Positions 11,095 through 20,641 of a DNA stretch of 64,000 nucleotides are shown here, piece by piece. Under the pieces are notes generated by a model, which saw only the letters and a list, made by a program, of their open reading frames with translations, was not told where the DNA came from and did no database searches. Location: assembly GCA_963698255.1 (NCBI GenBank), contig CAVOQD010000015.1:124001-188000 (forward strand), given 5' to 3'. How positions within the stretch are numbered: position 1 is the first letter of the stretch; every line of letters begins with the position of its first letter. Origin of the DNA: JAWKOK01 sp963698255. Lineage in GTDB: Bacteria; Chloroflexota; Anaerolineae; Caldilineales; Caldilineaceae. Made by a program: the position numbers and the translations under genes.

Positions 11095-11278
11095 CAGAAG
11101 CGCTTCCCGATAATGGCGCACACGTAGGTGCAGTGCACCGGTCGCCAAGCGAGATTCGGCAGGCCAACCGGTAGAGCGATCGATGCTCACGGAACTTAGT
11201 GCCTCGACGTACGTACCAGAGTTCCCAGTTATGTAGGTCCGACAATATTGCCCACACACTATCACAAAGCAGGGAACC

Positions 11279-12031
11279 ATGACACAACAACAGAACATAC
11301 CAGGCGCGACAACCTACATGGACGCGGTCCGAGCCATCCTGGACCAGATCGCCGCCACGCAAACCAGCGCCATCGACGCTGCAGCGACCGCCGTTGTCAA
11401 AACCATCGCACAGGACGGACTGGTCTATCTCTTCGGGACCGGCCATTCGCACATGATGGCCGAGGAGGGGCACTACCGGGCCGGCGGGCTGGGTGCGGTC
11501 TGCCCGATCCTGAGCAGCGGGCTGATGTTGCACGAGGGCGCGGCGGCCAGCACGGCCATCGAACGCACCCGTGGTTTGGGTCCGGCTGTGCTCTCCCGCT
11601 ATGACCTGAGCCAACGCGATACGATCTTCATCTTCTCCAACAGCGGCGTCAACGCTGCGCCGGTGGAGACGGCCATGGCTGCGCGGGAGACTGGAGCAAC
11701 TGTCATCGCCATCATCTCTGTCGACTACGCTGCCACCGTGTCTGCCCGCATTGATGGCAAGAAGCTGGCCGATGTCGCCGACATCGTCATCGACAACAAG
11801 GGCGTGCCGGGCGATTCGCTGGTCGAGGTGGGCGAGTCTGGCCTGCGTACCGGTCCGGCTTCAACGGTGACCGGGGCCTTCATCCTCAACGCCGTGCTGA
11901 CCGAGGCGACCTGGCGGTTGGCGGCAGCGGGCCAGACGCCGCCCATCTACATCAGCGCCAACATGCCGGGCGCTATGGCTCACAACGAGGCGCTGGTGGA
12001 GCGGTTCCGCCCACGCAATCCCCATCTCTAG
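11279..12031 (+). CDS. SIS-domain (UPF0309-type) protein 2
   Basis: Intact 250-aa paralogue of the protein at 9238-10008, with the same landmarks LVYLFGTGHSHMMAEEGHYR and IFIFSNSGVNAAPVETAMAA and the C-terminal PPIYISANMPGA. Start ATG 11279 follows AGGGAACC. The 184-nt gap upstream holds no gene. The two SIS paralogues could form a heteromer or act on successive sugar phosphates. Confidence 0.85.
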   Translation: MTQQQNIPGATTYMDAVRAILDQIAATQTSAIDAAATAVVKTIAQDGLVYLFGTGHSHMMAEEGHYRAGGLGAVCPILSSGLMLHEGAAASTAIERTRGLGPAVLSRYDLSQRDTIFIFSNSGVNAAPVETAMAARETGATVIAIISVDYAATVSARIDGKKLADVADIVIDNKGVPGDSLVEVGESGLRTGPASTVTGAFILNAVLTEATWRLAAAGQTPPIYISANMPGAMAHNEALVERFRPRNPHL

Positions 12032-12080
12032 ACCCAGATCGGTTTGAACCATGCAGATATGACAGTCGGGTCCGAACCAT

Positions 12081-12141
12081 TGGTCGGGTTGGGAATCCGA
12101 CCAGCCGGGCTCAGCTTGGCCAGGCGGAATGCCATTCCGCC
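12081..12141. repeat. Two small inverted repeats between SIS gene and sensor kinase
   Basis: TGGTCGG (12081-12087) pairs with CCGACCA (12097-12103). GGCGGAATG (12123-12131) pairs with CATTCCGCC (12133-12141), almost a continuous palindrome. Neither is followed by a T-run. They could terminate the SIS transcript weakly or bind a regulator of the kinase gene. Confidence 0.45.
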
Positions 12142-12275
12142 CACATGACATCATTCGCAGGTCGAACTCGAAACCGGGCAATTGCTTCTGGATGAACCAC
12201 GAGATGAAATAGAATTCGGTTGACACGAATCCGGCGGTTCTCGTCGACTATTTCGGACTACTATCGGAGCGGCAT

Positions 12276-14486
12276 ATGTGGCAACTTCAGCGGATCGTCA
12301 ACGAAGAGTATCCGGCCGGATTTGCCGACGAACTCTTTGAATCCAGTTCGCGCAGCCTGATCGTGGCCATCAGTTTGATCTACACCGGATGGCATTTCAT
12401 CGCTGCTGCAACTTGGCCGGACGGCATCGGCAAGTTGACTTGGTTGCCGACGGCTATCTTTCTGCCGACAGCGATTCTGGCCTATCTCCTTGTCCGCAAA
12501 CGGTATTCATTGGCGCAGTTGATCTGGTTATCTGGCATGGCCGCAACGATTACGGCCATGCTCGTGCTCTATCAATGGTCGGAAGTGGCATTCTTCTACG
12601 CCCTACTGCCGATCATCGCCATCATCGCCATGGGCTGGCCTGCTGCGCTGGCTGTCGAGTGCCTGGTGATCCTGCTTCTGTGGAGTCTGATTCAAAACAG
12701 TGTCGTCCCCGATCTGACCCCGTTTTTTGCGATGATGATCGTGGTTTGCAGCATTGTCCTGGGCGTCGTGGGCTGGATATCGACAAGGACGTTGCTCACG
12801 GTACTGCAATGGTCGCTCAACGGTTGGGAGGAGGCGCGCAAGAGCACACAGATCGCGCGGGAGCATCGGGCCGAACTGATGCATCTCAACATCCAGATGG
12901 ACCGCGCCAACCATCAGTTGGACAGGATGAACGCCGTGTTGTTGTCTGCATGGAAGGCCGCCGACCAGGCGGAGCGCTTCAAGGCCGAGTTTGTGACCAA
13001 CATCAGCCACGAGATGCGCACGCCTCTCAACCTGATCAGTGGGTTTACCCACATGATGGCGACGGCGCCCGAGAGCTATGGGAACACGCCGCTGCCCGCC
13101 GCCTACCGCAGCGATCTGAACACCGTCTATCGCAGTTCACAGCATTTGCTGGCCCTGGTCGATGATGTCATCGACATGGCGCGTATCGATGCAGGCAAGA
13201 TCGCCATGGTCAGATACGAGGTCGATCTGGGCGCGTTGTTGCACGAATCGGCCTCGATTGTCCGCGACTACATCATCTCTAAGGGCCTGGCGCTGACGCT
13301 TGAAATCAGCGAAGATCTGCCGCTCGTTTGGATTGACCGGCTGCGCATCCGACAGGTGCTGCTCAATCTGCTGACCAACGCCGTCCGGCACACCAAGCAG
13401 GGTGCGATCACGATCGTTGCCTGTCAGGAGGGCGAACAGATTGTCGTCAAGGTGTGCGACACCGGACCCGGCATCACGCCTCAAGAGATTGGGCGTCTCT
13501 TTCAGCAGTTCGAGACCACTGAGCAACCGGTCGGCGACTGGCACAGCGGCACGGGGCTGGGCCTGCCCATCAGCAAAAAGTTTGTGGAGTTGCATGACGG
13601 TCTGATGGGCGTGGAAAGCGAAGTAGGTCAAGGGAGTTGTTTCTGGTTCACGTTGCCGGCCTCCCGAGACCTCCTCGACGAACGGGTGTCACGCTCGCGG
13701 CACAGACGGACGGAGCCGCTGGCGCAGGTTTCGGGGAGCGGTCGGACGGCGATCGTTGTCGCAAAAAGGCCGGAGCCGGTGGCCAAGCTGCTCAATCGCC
13801 ATCTTGAACGCTGTGAGATTGTCGGCGTCGACAGTTGGCACGACGCACACGATCTCGTCGATGAACTGATGCCGGTGGCGTTGATATTCGACAGAAACAT
13901 GGCTGCGCCGCCGACGGATCTGATGCTGCCCCAGATCCGCTGTTTGTTGCCCGACATCACCATCAGTGATGAGAGCTTTGGCGAGAAGACGCTATTGGTC
14001 AAGCCAGTTGCTCGTCACGAACTGTTGGCCGCCGTCGACAGTCTCGATTGCGAGGTCAACCGCGTGTTGATCGTGGACGATGAACCATCGGTGGTCAGAC
14101 TCTTTCGCAGGATGCTGAGCGGACGCGTGGCGCTCCAAAACTGTCAGGAGGCATTTGGCGGAGAAGAGGCCCTTGAACTGATGCAGGCCGATCCGCCCGA
14201 CCTTGTCATCCTTGACCTGGCCATGCCCGAAGTCGACGGACAGACCGTAATGGAGCGGATGGCGCTGGATCCAAAACTGGCGCAGATTCCGGTGATTCTG
14301 GCTTCGGGAACCGGGCGAGATCAATATGATCTGCGGCTATCCGGGCCCATTGAGATCACCCAACCGCAGGGCTTTGAACTCGGTGATCTTGTGCGCATGT
14401 TGCAGTCGACGCTCGATGCCATGACGCCGGACTGGCATCATCTCATAGCCACGGAGCAAGCGCCTGGATCAGATCCTGCTGGGTGA
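12276..14486 (+). CDS. Hybrid sensor histidine kinase with C-terminal receiver
   Basis: 736 aa. Several N-terminal membrane segments (about residues 25-175) form a membrane sensor of the 7TM-like type. A coiled coil leads into HisKA with NISHEMRTPL (His245), then a HATPase domain with N-box NLLTNAVRHTKQG, G1 DTGPGI and G2 GTGLGLPISKK. A degenerate receiver-like segment lacking the acidic pocket follows (about 490-585), then a complete receiver: LIVDDEP, phospho-acceptor Asp647 in VILDLAMPEVDG, and LASGTG. It should autophosphorylate at His245 and pass phosphate to its own receiver. It overlaps the 3' end of the convergent HTH-ATPase-receiver gene by 44 nt. Confidence 0.93.
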   Translation: MWQLQRIVNEEYPAGFADELFESSSRSLIVAISLIYTGWHFIAAATWPDGIGKLTWLPTAIFLPTAILAYLLVRKRYSLAQLIWLSGMAATITAMLVLYQWSEVAFFYALLPIIAIIAMGWPAALAVECLVILLLWSLIQNSVVPDLTPFFAMMIVVCSIVLGVVGWISTRTLLTVLQWSLNGWEEARKSTQIAREHRAELMHLNIQMDRANHQLDRMNAVLLSAWKAADQAERFKAEFVTNISHEMRTPLNLISGFTHMMATAPESYGNTPLPAAYRSDLNTVYRSSQHLLALVDDVIDMARIDAGKIAMVRYEVDLGALLHESASIVRDYIISKGLALTLEISEDLPLVWIDRLRIRQVLLNLLTNAVRHTKQGAITIVACQEGEQIVVKVCDTGPGITPQEIGRLFQQFETTEQPVGDWHSGTGLGLPISKKFVELHDGLMGVESEVGQGSCFWFTLPASRDLLDERVSRSRHRRTEPLAQVSGSGRTAIVVAKRPEPVAKLLNRHLERCEIVGVDSWHDAHDLVDELMPVALIFDRNMAAPPTDLMLPQIRCLLPDITISDESFGEKTLLVKPVARHELLAAVDSLDCEVNRVLIVDDEPSVVRLFRRMLSGRVALQNCQEAFGGEEALELMQADPPDLVILDLAMPEVDGQTVMERMALDPKLAQIPVILASGTGRDQYDLRLSGPIEITQPQGFELGDLVRMLQSTLDAMTPDWHHLIATEQAPGSDPAG

Positions 14487-15698
14487 GGGGTTTTGTGAGG
14501 TGGCCCGTTGCACCCAGCATGGCGGCAAGCTGGGGCTCGGAGAGTGCCGAGCAGGTGAAAAAGGGAATATTGGCGCTTTCCGGCGCCGCCTTGATCGAGG
14601 CCAGAAACTCCCATCCATCCTCCTCCGGCATCATGATGTCGGAGATGATAGCGGCGGGTGTCGCCTCTGTCATGAGCCTCTTTGCTTCCGCTACGCCCGA
14701 CGCACTCAGAATTCGGCAGTTGAAGCCGACAAGGAAGCGCGAAATCAGATCGGCAAAGCTTTGGTTGTCATCGACTACCAGTATCGTCGGCGTGTCAGAC
14801 GTCTTCCAGATCAGGTGGGCAACCCAACGCCCCCGTTCCGTCTCCGAAACCCTCAGCTCGCCGCGCATGGCGCTCATCAGCTTCTGACCGACCTCAAGCC
14901 CGACCCCTTGCCGTTCAACAGCAGGACCGGATTCGGTGGGCGTCTGGCTCTTCATGGCCATCAACCAGATGCCGACTTCACTGCCTTGTTGGAAGCTCAT
15001 CACTTCGACCACACCGCCTGGAACCAGGTCCAAGGCGTAGGTGATGGCATTGAGGACGGCCTGGCGGGTCATGACACGGTCGGCGTGGGCGATGCTGAGT
15101 CCTTGCATCGATGTGTAGCGTACTTGCGTTCCTCGGGTCGCGGCCAGTGAATCGGTCAGGGGACGTAGGTCATCGAGTATCTGAACGAGATCGACGGTAG
15201 CCTCTGCGGTCTGCAGACACGCAGACGTTCCATCTCGGCCATGGCTGTATCTTTGCGAGATGGGCCATCGACGCCGGGTTCTTCGTCGTCGCCCGTCGTC
15301 GCCTCGGGGCCGGGCATTGCTTCGAACTGTTGCCACAGCCGAGTGCTGACTGCCTCAAGAACCCGCGCCTGCGCTTTGAAGAACTGACTGCGTCCCAGGG
15401 CCAGGGCGGACATGGTCTCGTTTGGGTTCAGGCCGTCGATGTAGCGAAGTTCGAGTATACGATAGGCCCGCCATCCGCTCGAATGGGCTCGAACACCTGC
15501 GGGCGGACGCATGGCTTCAATCGCTTCCAGCAGCAGTTCTCTAAGGTGCTGGCTCTTCTCGACAGACGTCTCTCTGTCGCTCAACAGATCGGCCAGGGGA
15601 TGTGTTTGCAGATAGGCGCTGTCGTACAGGTTGCTCAGCGCACCGCGAACCCACTGGTCAAAGTCCTCTCTGTTGGGTCGGGACACAGTTCCTGGCAT
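14443..15698 (-). CDS. HTH - degenerate histidine-kinase ATPase - receiver protein (one frameshift)
   Basis: The N-terminal part (MPGTVSRPNREDFDQWVRG...) ends in a sigma-region-4-like helix-turn-helix (LRYIDGLNPNETMSALALGRSQFFKAQ). A 1-nt loss near 15213 shifts to a middle part with a kinase-type ATPase remnant (N-box-like VLNAITYALDLV, G2-like QGVGLEVGQKLM) but no phospho-accepting His domain. The C-terminus is a receiver: LVVDDNQSF, Asp in IISDIMMPEEDGW, Lys in GHLTKPL. Corrected length is about 418 aa. The order DNA-binding, ATPase, receiver is unusual. It converges on the hybrid kinase at 12276-14486, its most likely partner. Start 15698 has only a weak ribosome site; a longer start at 15851 would overlap the divergent transporter gene. 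Confidence 0.7.
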
Positions 15699-15837
15699 AG
15701 AATGTGAGACTCGTTGGAGACTAAGATGAGACAAAACCGCTATCAATTGGCGGGTGGGGTTGGTACAATGAGCGGACAGACCCGGTTTCCACACAAATCG
15801 CTCTTTGATTCTACTCAATACCTTAGGAGACGTGCAA

Positions 15838-17134
15838 ATGAACCTTTCCAACCTTCGACCCAGTGTGCGGATGCTGCTGGTGCTTATCGTCCTGGTTCTG
15901 GCGCTTTCACTGGCCGCCTGTGCAGCGCCGTCATCGGCTCCTGCCGCCGATGCGACGCAGCGCCGCTGAAGATGCCGCTTCTTCCGAAGCTGAGGCAGTC
16001 CAGATTAGCTGGCTCAGCCACACCTATGATCCCTGGAACAATGCCCTGTCCGCTCAGGCCGATCAGTATATGGCCGACAACCCAGGCGTCGAAATCGTCT
16101 ACAGCCAGGTGCCCCACGCCGATCTGAACACCAAGATCGCCACATCGATTGCCGCCGGCGAACCGGCCACCATTCTGGGCGTCTATGGCCCCTGGATGCC
16201 CCAACTCATTGCAGGCGGCAACCTTGCCCCGGCTCCGGAGTGGGTCATCGAAGACCTGGACGCCAACTACCCGCCGGTCATGAAGGAATCGGCCACCTAC
16301 GACGGTGAGGTCTACGGCTATGTGCAGCATATCGGCATTCACCTGCCGGTGATCAATGTGGCCAAGTATGAGGCCGCCGGCATTGAGCCGCCCACCACCT
16401 ACGACGAACTCTTTGCCGCCAACGAAGCGCTCGATTCCGGTGACGGCATGGAATTTGGCGTTGCGCTGGCTGAGACCAAGGACGGCAGTTGGAACGTGTT
16501 GCACTGGTCGGCCATTCTGGATGCCTACGGTGGCGCAATCCTCAGCGAAGACGGCACAGAAGTCGCCTTCAATACGCCTGAAGGTCTGGAAGCGACCGAA
16601 GTCTATCGCCAACTGGTTCATCCCGAACTGGGCGCGCATGACAACGCCTTCATCACCGAGCAGACGGCCATGATGTGGAATGGTCCCTGGCAGAAGAGCA
16701 ACCTGTCTGAGTCCAATCCTGACTTGCAGTACAAGGCCATTCTTCCGTTGGAAGGCCCGGCCGGACGTGCGGCCCCCGCCTATGTCTGGTTCTGGGCCGT
16801 GAGCGCTGCTGCCACGCCGGAAGAGCAGGAGGAAGCGTGGAAGTTCCTCTCCTGGATCTCCGCCGCCGATCAGTATGAGGCCATCTACAACGATGTGGGT
16901 CTGATTCCCATCACCAACGAACTGCCCGAAGCGTTGCAGGACGACGAGTGGGTGCAGGCCTTCAATGAAGGTCTTGAATTCGCCAACATCTACTACGCCA
17001 AGAATACGGTCTGGGAACAGATCGACGTGGCCATCGGCGAAGAGCTTGAACGCCTGAGCGTCGACGAGATCACCGCCGAGGAGTTCCTGACATCCGCTGA
17101 AGAGCGTGTCAACGAAATCCTGGCTTCGCAATGA
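15838..17134 (+). CDS. Sugar ABC transporter substrate-binding lipoprotein (one +1 frameshift)
   Basis: Family-1 solute-binding protein of a second CUT1 importer. ATG 15838 follows AGGAG and encodes a Sec lipoprotein signal (VRMLLVLIVLVLALSLAAC). One extra base near 15960 breaks the low-complexity linker; from AEDAASSEAEAVQISW the mature domain is open to the stop, with LSHTYDPWNNALSAQADQY, IAAGEPATILGVYGPWMPQL and MMWNGPWQKSN. Corrected length is about 432 aa. The span (3n+1) agrees with one gain. It is followed by two permeases and sugar-catabolic genes; the substrate is unknown. Confidence 0.9.
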
Positions 17135-17145
17135 TAGCTGATTGA

Positions 17146-17224
17146 ATAGAACGCGGATCGATTGCGGGTAAAACCGTGAAAAATCAGGCTCTTTTCCGCA
17201 ACATCCGCCCGATCCGCGTTCTAT
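17146..17224. repeat. Hairpin with 15-bp perfect arms, GCGGAT word family
   Basis: ATAGAACGCGGATCG (17146-17160) pairs with CGATCCGCGTTCTAT (17210-17224) around a 49-nt loop that itself holds GCGG/CCGC words. It sits between the binding-protein gene and its permease and could act as a post-transcriptional boundary. Confidence 0.8.
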
Positions 17225-17266
17225 CTCTCCACCTTTTGATTCGATCTGAGAACAACTGGTGACATC

Positions 17267-18216
17267 GTGACAGAACTGGCCAACGCCGAACCGATCCAAT
17301 CGAGAACAAACGAAAAGCCGGGCCTGCGGCAGCGCATGGGAACGGTGAAGGCGCGCCGGCTGATCTTTGTCTGGGGCGGTCTGACGCCGATCCTGATCTA
17401 TTTTATGGTCTTCTCCGTGATTCCCATCATCGCCGCCTTCTGGATCAGCCTGCACGACTGGCCGCTGATGGGCGGCGAGCGCACCTTTGTCGGCGCGACC
17501 CATTACGTTGACATCATCCAGGATCCGCGCTTCTGGAACAGCCTGAAGAACACCACCTATTTCGCCGTCGCCTACATGGTGCTGGTGATCCTCTTTGGGC
17601 TGTCGATGGCCATGTTGGTGAACTCTCTGGGCAGCAAGATGCGCATGATCTTCGGCCAATCTACTTCGCACCACAGGTCACATCCGTGGTGGCCGTGGCG
17701 CTCATGTTCACCTGGCTGTATGAGCCTCGCACGGGCGTCCTCAACTACCTGCTTTCGTTCATCAATGTGGGCCCGTTCCTGTGGTTGCGTTCGACAACCA
17801 TGGTCATGCCAGCGCTGATCGCAACTGCGGTCTGGCGGTCTGTGGGCTACAGCATGGTCATTTTCACGGCCGGTCTGTTGAGCATTCCCGTGGTGCTCTA
17901 CGACGCATCGTCGGTCGATGGGGCCGGCCGCTGGCTGACCTTCCGCCATGTCACGTTGCCGTTGCTCAAGCCGACCATGCTCTTCATGTTCGTCACGACG
18001 ACCATCAACGGCTTCCAGGTCTTCGTGGAGCCGTGGCTCATGTCCGGCGGCGGACCGGGGACGGCCAGCCGCGTGCTCATGTTGGAGGTCTTCGACCAGG
18101 GCTTTCGCTTCTTCCAGATGGGGACAGCCTCAGCACTGGCGGTCTATCTCTTCCTGATCATCTCAATTGTCGCTTTCTTTCAAATGCGCTATCTGCGTGA
18201 TAGTTTTGAGTTCTAG
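17267..18216 (+). CDS. Sugar ABC transporter permease, MalF/UgpA type (one -1 frameshift)
   Basis: CUT1 permease, about 317 aa after correction. The GTG start at 17267 leads to an N-terminal tail and the first membrane segment (LIFVWGGLTPILIYFMVFSV). A base is missing near 17660: the frame ending SKMRMIF continues as RPIYFAPQVTSVVAVALMFTW in the next frame. The EAA loop reads VLYDASSVDGAGRWLTFRHV. The span (3n+2) agrees with one loss. It pairs with the permease at 18390-19271. Confidence 0.88.
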
Positions 18217-18257
18217 TCTCTGTTTCAGCGTATCTATCTTGGTCGCACCCTGATAGA

Positions 18258-18342
18258 CCGCGGATTAGGCGAATTAGGCTGATTCTCGCGGATAAAATCC
18301 GAATCAATCCGGTTTCGTCCGCCTAATTCGCCTAATCCGCGG
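18258..18342. repeat. Hairpin with 22-bp perfect arms, GCGGATTAGG word family
   Basis: 18258-18279 pairs perfectly with 18321-18342. Each arm has tandem words GGATTAGGC and GAATTAGGC. The 3' flank (CCATTTGC..., GCCTGTACAG) closely resembles the flank after the hairpin at 6444-6532, so the repeated unit is longer than the stem. It lies between the two permease genes. Confidence 0.85.
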
Positions 18343-18389
18343 CCCATTTGCACCGCAGCCTGTACAGTTAAACTTTAGCAAGGATTCCT

Positions 18390-19271
18390 ATGGCAACGGC
18401 AGAGCAGACCAAGACCTATCGTAAACAGCGGCCGTCCGGACAGGTCGGTTCCTTCCTGTTTGTGCTGTTGAAGAACGCCTTCGCACTCTTCTTGCTGCTC
18501 GTCATCGTCTTTCCCTTCTACTACATCTTCATCACCTCGTTGAAGACGGTGGCCGAGACCAATGCCTATCCGCCCACGCTCTTTCCGGTTGATCCGCAGG
18601 GCCTTGCCAACTATATTGAAGTCATCAGCCGCATCGATTTTTTCGCCTACCTGCGCAACAGCGTCACCGTCTCCGTGGTGGTCACGATTGGCGCGCTGTT
18701 TACCAGTTCACTGGCCGGCTACATCTTTGCCAAGTTCACCTTCAAGGGCCGGGACCAGATCTTTTTCATCATCGTGGCCACGATGATGGTTCCCTTCCAG
18801 GTCATCTTGATTCCCATCTTTCTGATCGTGCGGGCCATGGGCATCTACAATTCGCTCTGGGCGTTGATCATCCCCGGACTGGTGACGGCGTGGGGCATTT
18901 TCCTCATGCGCCAGAGCATGCAGACCATCCCGTCGGAGATGTTGCACGCGGCCCGCATCGACGGCGCCTCAGAGATGTCGATCTTCCTGCGCATTGTGCT
19001 GCCCATCTCCAAGCCAAGCCTGGCCGCGCTGGGCGTCTTCATCTTCATGTACTACTGGAACGATTTTCTCTGGCCGCTGGTCATTATCGAAGACGCGCCC
19101 AAACGGACGCTGCCGCTGGGTTTGGCGCTATTCAGCGAAGGCTTCGGTATCGCACGCTGGAACGTGGTGATGGCGGCCACGGTGATGACGATCATTCCGA
19201 TCCTGGTCGTCTTTGCCATCGCCCAGAAGCACTTCATCGAAGGCATCACCATGGGCAGCGTCAAGGGTTAA
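18390..19271 (+). CDS. Sugar ABC transporter permease, MalG/UgpE type
   Basis: Intact 293-aa CUT1 permease. N-terminal cytoplasmic tail, then LLVIVFPFYYIFITSLKT, periplasmic loop, and the EAA-loop motif SEMLHAARIDGASEMSIF; the C-terminus is the typical FIEGITMGSVKG. Start ATG 18390 follows AAGGA. With the permease at 17267-18216 it completes the channel; as with the first importer, no ATPase gene is present. Confidence 0.93.
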   Translation: MATAEQTKTYRKQRPSGQVGSFLFVLLKNAFALFLLLVIVFPFYYIFITSLKTVAETNAYPPTLFPVDPQGLANYIEVISRIDFFAYLRNSVTVSVVVTIGALFTSSLAGYIFAKFTFKGRDQIFFIIVATMMVPFQVILIPIFLIVRAMGIYNSLWALIIPGLVTAWGIFLMRQSMQTIPSEMLHAARIDGASEMSIFLRIVLPISKPSLAALGVFIFMYYWNDFLWPLVIIEDAPKRTLPLGLALFSEGFGIARWNVVMAATVMTIIPILVVFAIAQKHFIEGITMGSVKG

Positions 19272-19290
19272 ATCACTGGAATAGAAAGCC

Positions 19291-20493
19291 ATGAAAATCA
19301 CTGCCATCGAAAGCCTGCAATGGCCGGACCATCCGCGCACGCTCTATGTGCGCGTCTACACCGACGCGGGCCTCATCGGCATTGGCGAGACGGTCGAGAA
19401 GGTGGAAGGATCGAAGGGTGCGCTGCACGGCACGATCGCACCGCTGCTCCTGGGCCAGGATCCCCTCGACATCGAAGGGCTGTGGCGTTTTGTCTTCGAC
19501 AACCTGCTCTACCACGGTTACAGCGGGGCCGAACTGCGTGCGCTGTCCGCAGTTGAGATCGCCTTGTGGGACCTGATGGGCAAGGTCTACGACGCACCCG
19601 TCTACCAGCTCCTGGGCGGCAAGACCCGTGAGCGCATTCCCACCTACAACACCTGCATCGGCCACGGCGAGAACCGGGACTACCAGGCCTGGCATGACGG
19701 CGACGCCGGCGCGCTGGCCCAAAGCCTGCTGGCCGACGGCATTCCCGCCATGAAGATCTGGCCCTTTGATCCGTTCAGCGAGCGATCCCATGGCCAGTAC
19801 ATCAGCCCCGCCCAGATCGAGCAAGGGCTTGCGCCCATCCGGCGCATCCGGGAGACGGTCGGGTCGGCCATGGAGATCGGGATCGAGTGCCATTTTCGCT
19901 GGAACCGGGTCTCTGCCGAGCGCATCGCCCGCGCCCTCGAACCGTACGATATTCTTTTCATGGAAGACCCGCTGCCGGCCGTGTTGGTGGACGAGATCCG
20001 ACTGCTGTCGCAGCGCACGTCGATCCCCATCGTCGGCTCCGAGACGTTGATGACGCGCTGGCAGGTGCGCGAATGGCTGGCCGAGCAGGTCAGCCCCATC
20101 CTGATGACCGATCCGCTCTGGAACGGCGGAGTGGGCGAGACGCGCAAGATCGCCAACCTGGCCGAGACGTTCGGCATTCCGCTGGTGCTGCACAACCTGT
20201 CCGGCCCGATCTGCCATGCGGTCTGCATGCATGTGGGCGCGCATATCCCCAATCTGTTCTTCGTCGAATCGTCGCGAGCGCTCTATCGAAGTACATTCGG
20301 CGAGCTGACCGATTACACGCCGATTCCGGTCGATGGCCACTTTTCGCTGCCGGAGGGTCCCGGTCTTGGCGTCAACTTCAAGCCGGAGGCACTGGCAGAC
20401 GCCAATCTCATCCGCCGCATCAGCGAAGGCGAGGGATTGGCCGTGGGGCGTCGGGCCATGGGCGATCATTGGGAGCGCGAGGAGATTCGCTAG
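19291..20493 (+). CDS. Enolase-superfamily sugar-acid dehydratase (mandelate racemase/MLE type)
   Basis: 400 aa. The N-terminal capping domain is followed by a TIM barrel with the metal-binding acids in IGIECHF, FMEDPLP and IVGSET, and the C-terminal catalytic region LVLHNLSGPI. This pattern matches Mg-dependent acid-sugar dehydratases such as galactonate or related aldonate dehydratases. It starts 20 nt after the permease, so it should act on the imported sugar after oxidation to the aldonate. The exact substrate is not assignable from motifs. Confidence 0.88.
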   Translation: MKITAIESLQWPDHPRTLYVRVYTDAGLIGIGETVEKVEGSKGALHGTIAPLLLGQDPLDIEGLWRFVFDNLLYHGYSGAELRALSAVEIALWDLMGKVYDAPVYQLLGGKTRERIPTYNTCIGHGENRDYQAWHDGDAGALAQSLLADGIPAMKIWPFDPFSERSHGQYISPAQIEQGLAPIRRIRETVGSAMEIGIECHFRWNRVSAERIARALEPYDILFMEDPLPAVLVDEIRLLSQRTSIPIVGSETLMTRWQVREWLAEQVSPILMTDPLWNGGVGETRKIANLAETFGIPLVLHNLSGPICHAVCMHVGAHIPNLFFVESSRALYRSTFGELTDYTPIPVDGHFSLPEGPGLGVNFKPEALADANLIRRISEGEGLAVGRRAMGDHWEREEIR

Positions 20494-20523
20494 GAGCTGA
20501 TTCGAGTGACATCCAATAGGACT

Positions 20524-20603
20524 GCGGATGACGGGGATTCACCTGATAACCGCGGATAGGGCAAGAAAAATCCGCGAGAATTCGCCAAATCAGCGTCATC
20601 CGC
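20524..20603. repeat. Imperfect hairpin, GCGGAT word family
   Basis: GCGGATGACG (20524-20533) pairs with CGTCATCCGC (20594-20603), and CGCGGA (20551-20556) with TCCGCG (20571-20576) inside. It lies between the dehydratase and the epimerase-like gene and is a weaker member of the family seen at 6444, 18258, 27991 and 35174. Confidence 0.65.
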
Positions 20604-20641
20604 GTCCCATCGTTTTCTCAACAGACGGCTAGGAACTGACC

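Noticed and set aside
15884..17674. 596-codon open frame on the minus strand
   Set aside because: Antisense to the second binding protein and permease, which have clear domains; composition is typical of a shadow frame.
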